Positions 37,979 to 46,404 of a stretch of 50,745 nt of DNA are shown one piece after another. How positions within the stretch are numbered: the first letter of the stretch is position 1; each line of letters begins with the position of its first letter. This DNA comes from Lachnospiraceae bacterium (GTDB lineage: Bacteria > Bacillota > Clostridia > Lachnospirales > Lachnospiraceae). The stretch lies in assembly GCA_022796475.1 (NCBI GenBank), contig JAAWIS010000016.1:1-50745 (forward strand), read 5' to 3'. A program made the position numbers and the translations under genes. The notes beneath the pieces were generated by a model. It worked only from the letters and a program-made list of their open reading frames with translations, searched no databases and was not told the origin of the DNA.

Positions 37979-39403
37979 TTACAGGTGCAGTATGTGAATC
38001 AGAAGTATCCATGTTAAGCCATAGTAGATAACAACGGCTACCAGATCATTGATTGTTGTTATAAGCGGGCCGGAAGCGACTGCTGGATCAATATGGAGTT
38101 TTTTGAATACAAGAGGAACAGTAGTTCCTGATACACTGGCTAAAAACATTGCAGCTAATAATGCCGTGCCAGTGCAAAAAGAAACTACAAATGCTGTTAT
38201 GGCAGGCTGCCCTTTTATAAAAATCAGATATAAGCCTATCAGCAGAAAGGATAATAAACCTAAAATAATTCCGTTAATCAGGCCGATGTTTGCTTCTTTG
38301 GCAATCAGATGCCGCTTTTGCCTGCCATTTATATGTTCATCCATTAAAACGCGGATCGTAACAGCCAGGGATTGGGTTCCTGTATTGCCAGCCATATCGA
38401 GGATAAGTGACTGAAAGGCAATGATAAGAGGAAGATGGGCTACAACGTTTTCAAACATTCCCACAATACCAGAAACGAAAAGCCCTAATCCAAGGAGGAT
38501 AACCAGCCAGGGCAGACGTTTTTGAATGCTTTTTTTCAGCGGTTCATGCAGGTCCTCTTCCGATAAAAGTCCAGCCAGCTTTGCATAATCATCTCCCAGC
38601 TCCTCATCCACAAGCTGCATAATTTCCTGGGATGTTATGACTCCACACAGTTTGTTTTTGGAATCAAGAACAGGGATGGAATCTTCCGAATAATCCACCA
38701 TACGGCTAATACAGTCTTCAATCCGCTCATTTGCATAAACGTAAGGATAAGAAGTCATAGTAATTGCATTAAGTTTTGTGCCTTCACGGGCAATAATTAG
38801 TTTTTTTAAATCGATAGCGCCAATGAAAGCTTTATCATGATCCACAACGTAAATTGTGGAAATATTGTCATGTTCTGCTGCCTGTTCTACTAATGAATGC
38901 ATTGCTTCACGGATGCTGAGGCCAGAATGCAGCAAAATGTAATTTGTAGACATTCTGCTTCCGATTTCCTCCTTATCAAAGGAGTTAAGAAAAATTATTT
39001 CCCTCCGTGCTTCATCATTCATCATTTCCAGTATCGCAGTCCGCTCCCCTTTTTCCATTCGGCGGAAACACTCGATTGTAGTGGTAATTTCAAATTGAAG
39101 CATAATATCTATTTTTTTTCGTATTCCCAGTTCACTGATATATGTTTCCGGATGCTCAGAATGCTCCAATATGTTTGCTAGATCTTCTGTATCAAGAATG
39201 AGATAAAGCCTGTGGCGTTCCTCTTCGCTGAGCAGTGTAAAAGTTGATGCAATATCTTTTTCGTGATATGCTAAAATACGTTCCCGCTTTATTTTAGGTA
39301 TTAGATTGCTGCGAAGAATTTCTATGATCTCCATTTTGTAGTCCGGGCGCTGCACAGACTGTAAATTTTTTTGCTGAATATAGGTTTTGTTTGTTGCGTT
39401 CAT
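37979..39403 (-). CDS. mgtE: Magnesium transporter MgtE
   Basis: A 474-aa Mg2+ channel of the MgtE family. The N-terminal helical superhelix (about residues 30-130) and a pair of CBS domains (about 130-260) sense cytoplasmic Mg2+ and gate the pore; five membrane helices follow, with GNTGTQSLAV and the conserved pore-lining PLVFKKLHIDPAVASGP. Start ATG 39403 has AAAGGAGG upstream; the frame is open earlier without family resemblance. I looked for an M-box riboswitch upstream and saw none. Monocistronic, convergent with dnaJ. Confidence 0.95.
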   Translation of the reverse strand: MNATNKTYIQQKNLQSVQRPDYKMEIIEILRSNLIPKIKRERILAYHEKDIASTFTLLSEEERHRLYLILDTEDLANILEHSEHPETYISELGIRKKIDIMLQFEITTTIECFRRMEKGERTAILEMMNDEARREIIFLNSFDKEEIGSRMSTNYILLHSGLSIREAMHSLVEQAAEHDNISTIYVVDHDKAFIGAIDLKKLIIAREGTKLNAITMTSYPYVYANERIEDCISRMVDYSEDSIPVLDSKNKLCGVITSQEIMQLVDEELGDDYAKLAGLLSEEDLHEPLKKSIQKRLPWLVILLGLGLFVSGIVGMFENVVAHLPLIIAFQSLILDMAGNTGTQSLAVTIRVLMDEHINGRQKRHLIAKEANIGLINGIILGLLSFLLIGLYLIFIKGQPAITAFVVSFCTGTALLAAMFLASVSGTTVPLVFKKLHIDPAVASGPLITTINDLVAVVIYYGLTWILLIHILHL

Positions 39404-39595
39404 TGTACCGTCCTCCTTTACTTTCCATAAAATAAAAGATTCATGGATGCAAAGGCAGGCATATAGAGGTATTCCGGCACTGGAAATGGGCATAAAAATA
39501 CCATTGCCGCTGCTGGAATATACATATTCTACACCCGCCCTGACGATGTGCAGTTTTAGAAACGGACAATGGCATTCATTCTATTTATTAATATC

Positions 39596-39795
39596 ATGAT
39601 ACCAGGGGCAAAAGGTCTAAAATCCGGTGCAAGTCTGCTTGCAGGAGGATTTTGATCTTGGAACCTGCCAAAAACATGTAAAAGCAGCCCGTTCAGGGCA
39701 GATTTTGAATGTTTTTGAGGATTGCGGGAGTACAAACAAAGTACGGAGCAATCCGGTATCAGAGGGGGAAAAAGACCTTATGACCCCAATATCAT
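39596..39795 (+). mobile_element. MITE-like repeat family 1, full copy
   Basis: A 200-bp non-coding element with imperfect terminal inverted repeats: ATGATACCAGGGGCAAAAGG at the left and, as reverse complement, ATGATATTGGGGTCATAAGG at the right. It matches the inverse of 11913-12109 nearly end to end, including internal GGATTGC...GCAATCC and AAAAACATG stems. Located upstream of mgtE. Confidence 0.85.
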
Positions 39796-39938
39796 ATCAT
39801 AAATAATTCAGAATATGGACAGCATGCAGCCGCCTATGTTCTGACAAAATATGAAGCCCTTGTCTGCACTTCGACTACAACTACTGCCGTCCATAATCTC
39901 ACCTCACTTATCGAAAATTAAATGTTATATTTCCTAAG

Positions 39939-40112
39939 GATACCCTTAGGGAGCAGGGAGATAGATGTCCCAAGTGCCGTCCTTTGGCGTCTGGAGGCAT
40001 TACTGTCAATCGGCGTATGTGTCCAGTACGCCCCATTCCTCTGCATTGCCAGTTTCCAAAATCAGGTACTCGGGGGCCCAAACTGTGTGTCCCCTTGTTC
40101 ACTGAGGGTATC
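39939..40112. mobile_element. Second MITE-like element, 174 bp
   Basis: The ends GATACCCTTAGGGAGCAGGG and (reverse complement) GATACCCTCAGTGAACAAGG form imperfect terminal inverted repeats of about 20 bp. The interior is GC-richer than its flanks and has no supported gene. No second copy is seen in the window. Together with the family 1 element it fills the 820-base gap between mgtE and the ROK gene; the remainder (39796-39938) shows nothing recognisable. Confidence 0.6.
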
Positions 40113-40180
40113 ATATTATAGCTCCTTTTGTCAACTGCTGAAAGGCAAAAAAATGTAGAAAAGCAATGCCTTTTATGATA

Positions 40181-40189
40181 TGTTATACT
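40181..40189 (+). promoter_or_regulatory. Extended -10 promoter for the ROK gene
   Basis: TGTTATACT provides TGn plus TATACT, 35 bases before the ROK start codon. No good -35 hexamer. Confidence 0.5.
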
Positions 40190-40223
40190 TAGAAAAACAC
40201 TTTTTGAAAGTATAGGAGCTAAA

Positions 40224-41342
40224 ATGGATAAAAAGAAACATACAAATATGGAAGTAAAAAAGAAGAATAGGAATGACGTTTTTCGCTATATATGCAGAAA
40301 CGGGATGGTGTCAAATCCGGATATCTCTTATGGATTGAAATTAAGCCTGCCTACAGTAACACAGATTACAAAAGAATTGATAGAACGCGGGCTTGTGGAA
40401 GAAATGGGGGAGATGGAATCTACCGGCGGCAGACGGGCAAAAGCATTAGCTGTATCTGGGAATGCCGGGAAAGCAATAGGGCTGGATATTACGAAAAATC
40501 ATATCAACCTGGTTCTTACAGAACTGACGGGCAAAATTTTAAAATATGAGCGTATCTTTCTTCCATATGCCGCAGGAGATGACTACTATTTGGAGGTGAA
40601 CCAAAAGACAGAACGTTTTCTGGAAGATGGCGGATGCAGCAAGGAGTGTGTATTAGGAATAGGATTATCATTCCCTGGAATTATCGATCTGGATAAAGAA
40701 TTGGTTGCAGATTCTCACATTCTTGGGGTAAACGATCTTCCATTTTCTGCTGTAAGCCGTTTTTTTCCTTATCCCTGCCTCTTTCTAAATGATGCAAATG
40801 CCGGAGCATATGCAGAAGGAATCCAGTCAGAAAGCATGAACCGTTTTTTTTATCTGTCCCTGAGTAATACCGTAGGAGGCGGAGTTTACAGTAATGGAAA
40901 GCTGGAACAGGGAAGTAATTTCCGATGCGGGGAAGCAGGACATATGACAATTGTTCCGGACGGGAAAGCCTGTTACTGCGGAAAACAGGGATGCCTGGAT
41001 GCCTATTGCTCTGCAAAGTGCCTTGCTGATGGGAAAGTAGAAGATTTTTTTGAACGTTTGAAGCAGGGGGAGGGAATAGCAGCCAGTCAATGGGAACAAT
41101 ATACATCTTATTTGGCCATAGCAGTGAACAATATTCATATGGTTTTGGATTGCGATGTTGTTTTGGGAGGATATGTGGGAAGCTGTATGGGAGAATTTAT
41201 CCAGGATATCCGGGATAAAGTATCATTAAGAAACACATTTTCAGAAAATGGTTCCTTTATCAGAACGTGCAGACATAAGACAGGAGAGGCAGCGCTGGGG
41301 GCATCCTTAAACGTGATTGAGCAGTTTATAGAACAAGTTTAA
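40224..41342 (+). CDS. ROK-family transcriptional regulator
   Basis: A 372-aa sugar-responsive repressor of the XylR/NagC/Mlc type. N-terminal winged helix (about 15-75) with LKLSLPTVTQITKELIERG; ROK domain with GIGLSFPGIID, VGGGVYSNG and the zinc motif CYCGKQGCLDAYC. It begins MDKKKHTNMEVKKKNRND after a TAGGAG site. It lies just upstream of a polyol/sugar operon in the same direction and probably controls it; the sugar ligand is not predictable. It has its own terminator. Confidence 0.92.
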   Translation: MDKKKHTNMEVKKKNRNDVFRYICRNGMVSNPDISYGLKLSLPTVTQITKELIERGLVEEMGEMESTGGRRAKALAVSGNAGKAIGLDITKNHINLVLTELTGKILKYERIFLPYAAGDDYYLEVNQKTERFLEDGGCSKECVLGIGLSFPGIIDLDKELVADSHILGVNDLPFSAVSRFFPYPCLFLNDANAGAYAEGIQSESMNRFFYLSLSNTVGGGVYSNGKLEQGSNFRCGEAGHMTIVPDGKACYCGKQGCLDAYCSAKCLADGKVEDFFERLKQGEGIAASQWEQYTSYLAIAVNNIHMVLDCDVVLGGYVGSCMGEFIQDIRDKVSLRNTFSENGSFIRTCRHKTGEAALGASLNVIEQFIEQV

Positions 41343-41364
41343 GAAAAATAGAAGTGAAAGTTTG

Positions 41365-41395
41365 AGAGATTTCAGAGATGGAATCTCTTTTTTTG
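41365..41395 (+). terminator. Terminator after the ROK gene
   Basis: AGAGATT (41365-41371) pairs with AATCTCT (41382-41388), followed by a run of seven T. Confidence 0.8.
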
Positions 41396-41409
41396 TTTTA
41401 TTTAGGAAG

Positions 41410-41526
41410 GTGCGGCCTATAAAGCAAAAAAACTCCAAGGGATGCGCACTTCGCACATAAGGAAAATGTCTGCTGGCGCAGACGCACTCCGCTGCAAGAG
41501 TCCGATTCATCGGATTCTTTGTTTTT
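41410..41526 (+). repeat. Dispersed multi-hairpin repeat family 2, copy 2
   Basis: The most diverged copy: TGCGGCCTATAAAGCAAAAA, GTCTGC/GCAGAC hairpin, and a terminal stem AGTCCGAT/ATCGGATT followed by CTTTGTTTTTG. Stem changes are partly compensated on the other arm, which suggests the structure matters. Confidence 0.8.
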
Positions 41527-41599
41527 GTTGATTTTTGCTAAAAATAGTACTTGGATTTCTGACAAACTGCTGAAAATAAGGTTATTTTTTTATTTTGTA

Positions 41600-41628
41600 T
41601 TGACAGAAAGCATGTGAAAGAATAAAAT
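41600..41628 (+). promoter_or_regulatory. Promoter of the polyol operon
   Basis: TTGACA (41600-41605) and TAAAAT (41623-41628), 17 bases apart, about 70 bases before the dehydrogenase start. Confidence 0.85.
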
Positions 41629-41647
41629 AATACACATAATAAAACTA

Positions 41648-41664
41648 TTTAATAAAGTATTAAA
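41648..41664. promoter_or_regulatory. Candidate ROK operator
   Basis: TTTAATA-AAG-TATTAAA is a perfect AT-rich inverted repeat placed just downstream of the -10 box. ROK repressors bind AT-rich palindromes of this type. Inference. Confidence 0.45.
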
Positions 41665-41696
41665 TAAATAAAAAATAAAGAGGAGGAATTCAAGGC

Positions 41697-42746
41697 ATGG
41701 AAAGAACAATGAAAACTGCTGTAATGTTAGGAATCGGTAAAATGGGGTTTGAAGAGAGGGAGATTCCGGTGCCGAAAGATAACGAAGTTCTTGTAAAATT
41801 AGAGTATGTGGGTATCTGTGGAAGTGACCTGCATTATTATGAAACAGGCGCCATCGGCGATTATGTGGTTAAACCGCCATTTGTGCTGGGGCATGAGCCT
41901 GGCGGCACAGTAGTGGAAGTGGGAAAAGATGTGAAGCATCTGAAAGCAGGCGACAGGGTTGCGCTGGAGCCAGGAAAAACCTGCGGTCACTGTGAGTTCT
42001 GTAAAACAGGTAATTACAATCTTTGCCCGGATGTGGTATTTTTTGCAACTCCTCCAGTGGACGGTGTATTCCAGGAATATGTGGCACATGAAGCAGACCT
42101 TTGTTTTAAACTGCCGGATCATGTAAGTACAATGGAAGGTGCTTTGATTGAGCCTTTGGCAGTAGGGTTCCATGCAGCTATGCAGGGTGGCGCAAGAGCA
42201 GGACAGACAGCAGTCGTTATGGGGGCAGGATGTATTGGACTGGTAACGATGATGGCACTAAAAGCAATGGGAGTATCCAGAGTATATGTGGTGGACATTA
42301 TGGAAAAACGGCTTCAGAAAGCATTGGAGCTGGGGGCAGACGGAGTGATTAATGGGAGCCTGACAGATGCTGTGGAGGAAGTAAAGAAGCTGACTGATGG
42401 AAAGGGATGTGATCTTGCAGTGGAAACAGCAGGCACCCAGGCAACTACTGTCCAGACTATTCATATGACGAAAAAGGGTGCAGCTATCGTTTTAGTTGGA
42501 TACAGCAAGAGCGGGGAAATGACGCTTCCTATGAGCCTTGCGCTGGATAAGGAGCTGTCATTTAAGACCGTATTCCGTTACCGGCATATCTATCCAATGG
42601 CCATTGATGCAGTTGCGGCAGGCAAGGTAAATCTGAAAGGCATTGTGACAGATGTATTTAGGCTTGATGAAGTGCAGAAAGCTATGGATTACAGTGTGAA
42701 TAATAAAGCAGATATTGTAAAGGCCGTTATCCGAATTGCAGAATAG
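41697..42746 (+). CDS. Zinc-dependent polyol dehydrogenase (xylitol/sorbitol type)
   Basis: A 349-aa medium-chain dehydrogenase of the xylitol/sorbitol dehydrogenase type, oxidising a polyol to a ketose with NAD+. Catalytic zinc ligands C41, H66 and E67 ([14 protein letters not shown]), structural zinc cysteines C96, C99, C102 and C110, and the Rossmann motif GAGCIG. Start ATG 41697 follows AGAGGAGG. First gene of an operon with a GPH symporter and HPr-like protein, and downstream of a ROK regulator. The exact polyol cannot be told from sequence. Confidence 0.9.
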   Translation: MERTMKTAVMLGIGKMGFEEREIPVPKDNEVLVKLEYVGICGSDLHYYETGAIGDYVVKPPFVLGHEPGGTVVEVGKDVKHLKAGDRVALEPGKTCGHCEFCKTGNYNLCPDVVFFATPPVDGVFQEYVAHEADLCFKLPDHVSTMEGALIEPLAVGFHAAMQGGARAGQTAVVMGAGCIGLVTMMALKAMGVSRVYVVDIMEKRLQKALELGADGVINGSLTDAVEEVKKLTDGKGCDLAVETAGTQATTVQTIHMTKKGAAIVLVGYSKSGEMTLPMSLALDKELSFKTVFRYRHIYPMAIDAVAAGKVNLKGIVTDVFRLDEVQKAMDYSVNNKADIVKAVIRIAE

Positions 42747-42801
42747 TCAGGCGGAGCAGGGAGAAGGTTGAATTTAGCCAATATTTATAAGGAGGACGGC
42801 A

Positions 42802-44178
42802 ATGGAACAGAAAAATACAGATGTAAAAGTGCCGCTGATTAGTAAGATAGCTTATGGCATGGGTGATGTAGGATGCAATTTCAGTTGGATGTTTGTGGGG
42901 AATTTCCTGATGATTTTTTATACGGATGTTTTTGGGATTGGAATGGGAGCCGTTGCAGGGCTGATGCTGTTTTCCAGATTCTGGGATGCGGTTAATGATC
43001 CAATAATTGGAGGTTTGAGTGACAAAACCCATACAAGATGGGGGAGATACCGTCCCTGGCTTTTGATTGCCGCACCCCTTACAGCCATTGTATTAATGGT
43101 AACATTTTGGGCCCACCCGGACTGGCCGTCTACAGGAAAAATTGTTTATATGACAGTTACATACTGCATTCTGGTGTTGGGCTACACCTGTGTAAATATC
43201 CCTTATGGAACCCTGTGCGGCGCCATGACGCAGAATATAGAAGAACGGGCGAAAATTAATACATTCCGTTCAGTTAGTGCAATGATTGCTATTGGCATTA
43301 TCAATATCATAACAGTTCCTTTGATTGGGGCTCTTGGCAAAGGGGATAACAAGAAGGGGTATCTTTTAGTTGCTGTTGTTTATGGCTGTATCTTTGCAGC
43401 CTGCCATATTTTCTGTTTTGCGAAAACAAAAGAAGTCCTGGAGGTGCCTGAGAAAGAAAAAATATCTCTGAAAGTACAATTGACATCTGTGGCCCAAAAT
43501 AAGCCATATATGATTGCAGTAGCAGGGCAGTTTTTGTTTGGCGTTACACTTTATGGAAGAAATGCGGATGCACTTTATTATTTTACCTATGTAGAAGGCA
43601 ACCAGGCCTTATTTAGTACGTATTCCCTTTGTATTATTATTCCTTCGATTATTGGGGCAGCCTGTTTTCCCGCTGTATTCAGACTGACAAACAATAAGGG
43701 GCGATCAGCGTCTATATTTGCATTGCTTACCGGAATCAGTATGTTTAGCATGTACTTTTTTACAGTCAGGGAAGCTCCGATTCCATTTTATCTGTTTTCC
43801 TGTCTGGCACAATTTTTCTTTTCCGGATTTAACACAGCTATCTATGCGATTGTGCCAGATTGTGTGGAGTATGGAGAATGGAAAACAGGACTTCGCAATG
43901 ATGGTTTCCAGTATGCGTTTATTTCATTAGGAAATAAGATAGGGATGGCAATCGGAACTTCTGCTTTGGCAGGCGTTTTAGGCAGCATGGGATATCTGGC
44001 AAACCAGCAGCAGAATCCGGCTGTGCTGGCTGTTATGAAACATTCATTCACTACAGTTCCAGGGATATTATGGATCATTACAGCAGGAGTTTTATACTTT
44101 TACCGTCTGAACCGGAAAGCTTATAATAAAATCGTGCAGGAGATTCAGGAAAGGAAGGGAGAAACATGTTTGATGTAG
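42802..44178 (+). CDS. GPH-family sugar:cation symporter
   Basis: A 458-aa, twelve-helix glycoside-pentoside-hexuronide symporter of the MelB/XynB family. Family features include YGMGDVGCNFSW near the start, the FSRFWDAVNDPIIGGLSD cation-site helix and TRWGRYRPWLL. It imports a glycoside, pentoside or related sugar with Na+ or H+. Strong AAGGAGG site. It follows the polyol dehydrogenase by 55 bases and its last 13 bases overlap the HPr-like gene. Confidence 0.93.
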   Translation: MEQKNTDVKVPLISKIAYGMGDVGCNFSWMFVGNFLMIFYTDVFGIGMGAVAGLMLFSRFWDAVNDPIIGGLSDKTHTRWGRYRPWLLIAAPLTAIVLMVTFWAHPDWPSTGKIVYMTVTYCILVLGYTCVNIPYGTLCGAMTQNIEERAKINTFRSVSAMIAIGIINIITVPLIGALGKGDNKKGYLLVAVVYGCIFAACHIFCFAKTKEVLEVPEKEKISLKVQLTSVAQNKPYMIAVAGQFLFGVTLYGRNADALYYFTYVEGNQALFSTYSLCIIIPSIIGAACFPAVFRLTNNKGRSASIFALLTGISMFSMYFFTVREAPIPFYLFSCLAQFFFSGFNTAIYAIVPDCVEYGEWKTGLRNDGFQYAFISLGNKIGMAIGTSALAGVLGSMGYLANQQQNPAVLAVMKHSFTTVPGILWIITAGVLYFYRLNRKAYNKIVQEIQERKGETCLM

Positions 44179-44576
44179 CTGCTTCAGAGAAATTGCTGAT
44201 TGATTTTATTCAAACCAGCAGCAATGGAACTTCGGTCTTTGAAACAAACAAGGAAGGTACAGCCCGCAATGTGCAGGCCATGCCGGAGCGAGGAGAAATT
44301 CAGCGTTTGACTGGTGACAGTAAGAAGAATCAGAAAGAACATAAGTTTACAAAAACAGTTTCTGTTAAGCTGCATTCAGTCGAACAGGTGAAAGCATTTG
44401 TAAACGATATGAAACAGATAGAAGGAGATGTACTATTATTAGCTGGAAAGTATGTAATTGATGCAAAATCCATCATGGGGATTTTCAGCCTGAATCTGTC
44501 CGGCCCGCTGCAGCTTGAAATTGAGGACTGGAAAGAAGCTTATGGACCAATCGTTGAAAAATATCTTCACTCATAG
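44166..44576 (+). CDS. HPr-like protein, no canonical active-site His
   Basis: A 136-aa protein whose C-terminal 80 residues follow the HPr fold of the phosphotransferase system, including KYVIDAKSIMGIFSLNL. The HPr active-site segment with His15 (GIHARPA) is not present; the matching strand reads KTVSVKLHSVEQVKAF. The first 50 residues are unrecognised and charged. It therefore probably does not pass phosphate from PEP but may bind or regulate a partner. It is the third gene of the polyol operon, overlapping the symporter gene. Confidence 0.75.
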   Translation: MFDVAASEKLLIDFIQTSSNGTSVFETNKEGTARNVQAMPERGEIQRLTGDSKKNQKEHKFTKTVSVKLHSVEQVKAFVNDMKQIEGDVLLLAGKYVIDAKSIMGIFSLNLSGPLQLEIEDWKEAYGPIVEKYLHS

Positions 44577-44757
44577 GGTAGATATTAGAAGGATCCTGCA
44601 GCGAATCAGCAAAGAGTCGAATTGATTCCTCCAGTAATTATTGTTTTCTGCTAAATCATACTCAAAACAGAATGCTTACTTTGGGCCTTACATAAACCAT
44701 AATAGACTCAGCTATGAATGGTGTATACCAAACGGCCTGGAGAGGAGCAGCAGAAAG

Positions 44758-45579
44758 ATGATTGATATCAATGATGCAAAAATGAAATTTGACGAATATT
44801 TAAATGGATATGACAGGAACGATGATAAAATTCATTTGAAGATAACCCATACTTATCACGTTTTGCAGGCAGCAGACGAAATCTGCCGCGGGGAAGGGAT
44901 TGGCAAGGAGGATCACGGAATTGCTTTACTGATCGCTCTTCTTCATGATATCGGAAGGTTTGAGCAGTTAAAACAGTTTCACAGTTTTCAGGACAGCTTA
45001 TTCAATCATGCGGATTTTGGCGTAAAAGTGCTGTTTGAGGACAGAATGATTGAATTATTTTTGCCAGAGCGAAGGTATGATGAAATTATAAAAAAAGCGA
45101 TCCAGTATCATTCCGTTTATTCCCTTGGGGATGTGAAAGGATTGACAGCCAGAGAACTTCTTCATTGTCAGATTATTCGGGATGCGGATAAGCTGGATAA
45201 TTTCCGGGTTAAGGAAACGGAATCCATCGAAACTTTGTTTGATACGCCCAGAAAACAAGTGGAGCTGGAATCGATTACGCCTAACATAATGGAAGCAGTC
45301 CGAAACAGGAAAAGCATTTTGTCTGGTCATCGGGTTACTCATATGGATTGCTGGGTTTCTTACCTTGCATTTGTCTTTGATTTAAATTTTAAAACCAGTT
45401 TTCGATGGATTTTAAACCAGGATTACATGAACCGCAACATTGACCGGATTGCATATAAAAATCCGGAAACGAAAGAACAGATGGAAGAGATCAGGGAAAT
45501 CTGCAATGAATTTATCTGGGAGAGGGCTTTGCCTTCCGGTAAAAGCCAGGTGGTTTATCAGGATACGGAATACTTATAG
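44758..45579 (+). CDS. HD-domain phosphohydrolase
   Basis: A 273-aa HD-family metal-dependent phosphohydrolase. The metal-binding residues are visible in HTYHV, LLHDIGRF and RDADKLDNF, spaced as in the HD superfamily. Substrate unknown (nucleotide or sugar phosphates are typical). I chose ATG 44758 (MIDINDAKMKF) after GAGAGGAG; the frame is open further upstream without a ribosome site. The 181-base gap before it shows a weak GAATCA/TGATTC hairpin only. It may or may not belong to the polyol operon. Confidence 0.85.
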   Translation: MIDINDAKMKFDEYLNGYDRNDDKIHLKITHTYHVLQAADEICRGEGIGKEDHGIALLIALLHDIGRFEQLKQFHSFQDSLFNHADFGVKVLFEDRMIELFLPERRYDEIIKKAIQYHSVYSLGDVKGLTARELLHCQIIRDADKLDNFRVKETESIETLFDTPRKQVELESITPNIMEAVRNRKSILSGHRVTHMDCWVSYLAFVFDLNFKTSFRWILNQDYMNRNIDRIAYKNPETKEQMEEIREICNEFIWERALPSGKSQVVYQDTEYL

Positions 45580-45587
45580 ATTGCAGT

Positions 45588-45698
45588 ATGCTTGAAATTG
45601 ATGGTGAGAGGCATCCGGGTAAGGCAACGGTTACGGCAGGACGAGAAAAGGTGGTTCGAATCCTGCCAATTGCTGCCAATGGAGATGCCTTCTGTTAA
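45588..45698 (+). pseudogene. Short ORF, possible gene remnant
   Basis: A 36-codon frame beginning MLEIDGERHPGKATVTAG and ending in NGDAFC. Its codon use and residue pattern look protein-like, but it is very short and has no ribosome site. It may be the remnant of a longer gene. Within it, GGTTCGAATCC mimics a tRNA T-loop by chance. Confidence 0.3.
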
Positions 45699-45862
45699 GT
45701 TGCAGATTTTTGTGCGGAACTATATGAAAGTTAAATTGTATTCTCAGTACATATTTTTGGGTGATTTTCAGATTAGCAGATTATGGACGAAAGAATCAGA
45801 ATTGATTATACTAAAAACATAATCAATCAGAAATATATTTATTCAGATAGGGAGGTTTTGGT

Positions 45863-46036
45863 ATGATCGGTAATGAGATTGGTTTTATTTATTGGAACAG
45901 GCAGGTTTGTCCTCAATGGATTGCAGAAGATCGCTTTTACAACTGTGAGAATTTTTACCAGGTAGTTTCCGCAAATGGATTGCGGCTGGGACAGTTGTTC
46001 CATCGTACCATTGAATTCTGCATCAATAGTATTTAG
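45863..46036 (+). CDS. Small protein, 57 aa, unknown
   Basis: ATG 45863 is preceded by a good ATAGGGAGG ribosome site at about 8 bases. The product begins MIGNEIGFIYWNRQVC and ends FCINSI; it is rich in aromatic residues, has three cysteines, and shows no signal peptide. I do not recognise it. It lies between the HD gene and a strong terminator at 46122. It could be a genuine small protein or the start of a truncated gene. Confidence 0.45.
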   Translation: MIGNEIGFIYWNRQVCPQWIAEDRFYNCENFYQVVSANGLRLGQLFHRTIEFCINSI

Positions 46037-46121
46037 GATACAAGTTACAAGGTACTGTTGATAAAATCTGAGTTAGGCTGCGCCAACATATGAAACAGAA
46101 AACATAAGATTGAAAAGTACT

Positions 46122-46158
46122 GCTGCAGTATGTATATCTGACATACTGCAGCTTTTTT
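46122..46158 (+). terminator. Strong terminator
   Basis: GCTGCAGTATGT (46122-46133) and ACATACTGCAGC (46141-46152) form a perfect 12-bp stem with a 7-base loop, followed by six T. Confidence 0.93.
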
Positions 46159-46160
46159 GC

Positions 46161-46286
46161 TTTATAGGAACTTGCGCCCTATAAAGCAAAACCCTCCGGG
46201 GGATGCGCACTTCGCGCTTAAGGAAACTGTCTGCTGACGCAGACGCGCTCCGGCGAGGGAGTCCGGCAAGACGGACTCTTTGTTCC
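46161..46286 (+). repeat. Dispersed repeat family 2, copy 3 (tandem unit 1)
   Basis: TTTATAGGAACTTGCGCCCT start, GTCTGC/GCAGAC hairpin, terminal GAGTCCG/CGGACTC stem plus TTTGTT. First of two tandem units with a 126-bp period. Confidence 0.9.
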
Positions 46287-46396
46287 TTTATAGGAACTTG
46301 CGCCCTATAAAGCAAAACCCTCTGGGGGATGCCCGCTTCGCGCTTAAGGAAACTGTCTGCTGACGCAGACGCGCTCCGGCGAGGGAGTCCGGCAAA
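46287..46396 (+). repeat. Dispersed repeat family 2, copy 4 (tandem unit 2)
   Basis: Nearly identical to the preceding unit but stops within the terminal stem: after GAGTCCGGCAAA the right arm is missing. It ends only a few bases from the stop codon of the minus-strand ABC gene. Confidence 0.88.
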
Positions 46397-46404
46397 ACAA
46401 ATTT

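Noticed and set aside
39404-39595. Possible M-box riboswitch upstream of mgtE
   Set aside because: None of the conserved M-box segments are visible on the minus strand.
40681-41106. 141-codon minus-strand frame opposite the ROK gene
   Set aside because: The ROK frame contains the diagnostic zinc motif; the antisense frame has no support.
45616-45690. tRNA-like segment with GGTTCGAATCC and paired GGCATC/GATGCC ends
   Set aside because: The T-arm has two mismatches out of five, no acceptor or anticodon arm fits, and the same bases read as a protein-like frame (MLEIDGERHPGK...).
46161-46396. CRISPR array
   Set aside because: The two units are 126-bp direct repeats of a structured element found elsewhere, without spacers of even length.
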